In this document: positions 5,320 through 5,400 of the stretch, piece after piece
How the letters are laid out: every line of letters starts with the position of its first letter
Numbering within the stretch: position 1 is the stretch's first letter
From: CAVPGH01 sp046726955
Lineage (GTDB): Bacteria; Acidobacteriota; Vicinamibacteria; Fen-336
Reading direction: 5' to 3'
NCBI GenBank assembly: GCA_046726955.1
Contig: JBKPBQ010000357.1
Coordinates: 1-5,400 of the forward strand
DNA length: 5,400 nucleotides
Notes under the pieces: model-generated
Database searches by the model: none
What the model was told of the DNA's origin: nothing
The model's input: the letters and a program-made list of their open reading frames with translations, nothing else
Position numbers and translations under genes: made by a program

Positions 5320-5400
5320 GTGCGTGGCTTCGCAGGGACCTTGCTTCTCGGATTTGCCGCCTCGGCCGCGGCGGGCCCCCCGCCGCCCAAGGTGGTGCAG
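5320..5400 (+). CDS. Partial gene, N-terminus of a secreted or exported protein
   Basis: Only the first 27 codons are in the window. The frame reads MRGFAGTLLLGFAASAAAGP (GTG translated as Met), then PPPKVVQ at the edge. This is a short basic start, a hydrophobic stretch (TLLLGFAASAAA) and a likely signal-peptidase site after the Ala run near residue 18, followed by a proline-rich linker. The start GTG 5320 is supported by AAAGGAG (5308-5314) five bases upstream and by the immediate signal peptide. The gene is transcribed away from the MoaD-like gene. No family can be named from this fragment. Confidence 0.7.
   Translation, partial: MRGFAGTLLLGFAASAAAGPPPPKVVQ

Noticed and set aside
1..5400. 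CRISPR array, tRNA, rRNA, transposon ends or prophage genes
   Set aside because: No regularly spaced repeats, cloverleaf-type sequence, terminal inverted repeats with a transposase, or phage-like proteins were seen on either strand.

Overview
The window is a dense, high-G+C (roughly two thirds G+C by eye) bacterial segment. It holds six complete protein genes and the first 27 codons of a seventh. GTG starts, strong Shine-Dalgarno (SD) sequences, short intergenic gaps and a fused sigma factor/SnoaL protein fit a high-GC soil-type bacterium such as an acidobacterial, rokubacterial, gemmatimonad or myxobacterial lineage. Nothing in the sequence fixes the taxon. No rRNA, tRNA, CRISPR array, insertion sequence or phage gene was seen.

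Layout: a minus-strand major facilitator (DHA1-like drug/solute exporter) fills 71-1318. It is divergent from a plus-strand run of three genes: a MaoC-type hotdog dehydratase (1442-1924), an ECF-type sigma factor with a C-terminal SnoaL-like domain (1958-2878), and a small secreted protein of unknown function (2957-3652). The 123-bp divergent gap contains a nearly perfect 22-nt palindrome. It covers a perfect TATAAT on the exporter strand and is a good operator candidate.

The plus-strand run ends convergently, with only 5 nt between stop codons, against a minus-strand pair. That pair is a MoaD/ThiS ubiquitin-fold protein ending in Gly-Gly (4773-5054), followed after 2 nt by a 370-residue cytoplasmic Asp-box (BNR) beta-propeller (3658-4770). 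The two Gly codons of the MoaD-like protein (GGA GGT) are also the Shine-Dalgarno sequence of the propeller gene, so the pair is probably translationally coupled. A 265-bp divergent region follows. From it a plus-strand gene with a signal peptide starts at GTG 5320 and runs off the window.

How they may work together (inference): the sigma factor and the secreted protein look like a regulator-target or co-transcribed pair with no visible anti-sigma factor. The MoaD-like protein and the propeller look like a functional unit separate from molybdopterin or thiamine synthesis, since no other genes of those pathways are present here. This pair and the unnamed secreted protein are the least explained parts of the window.
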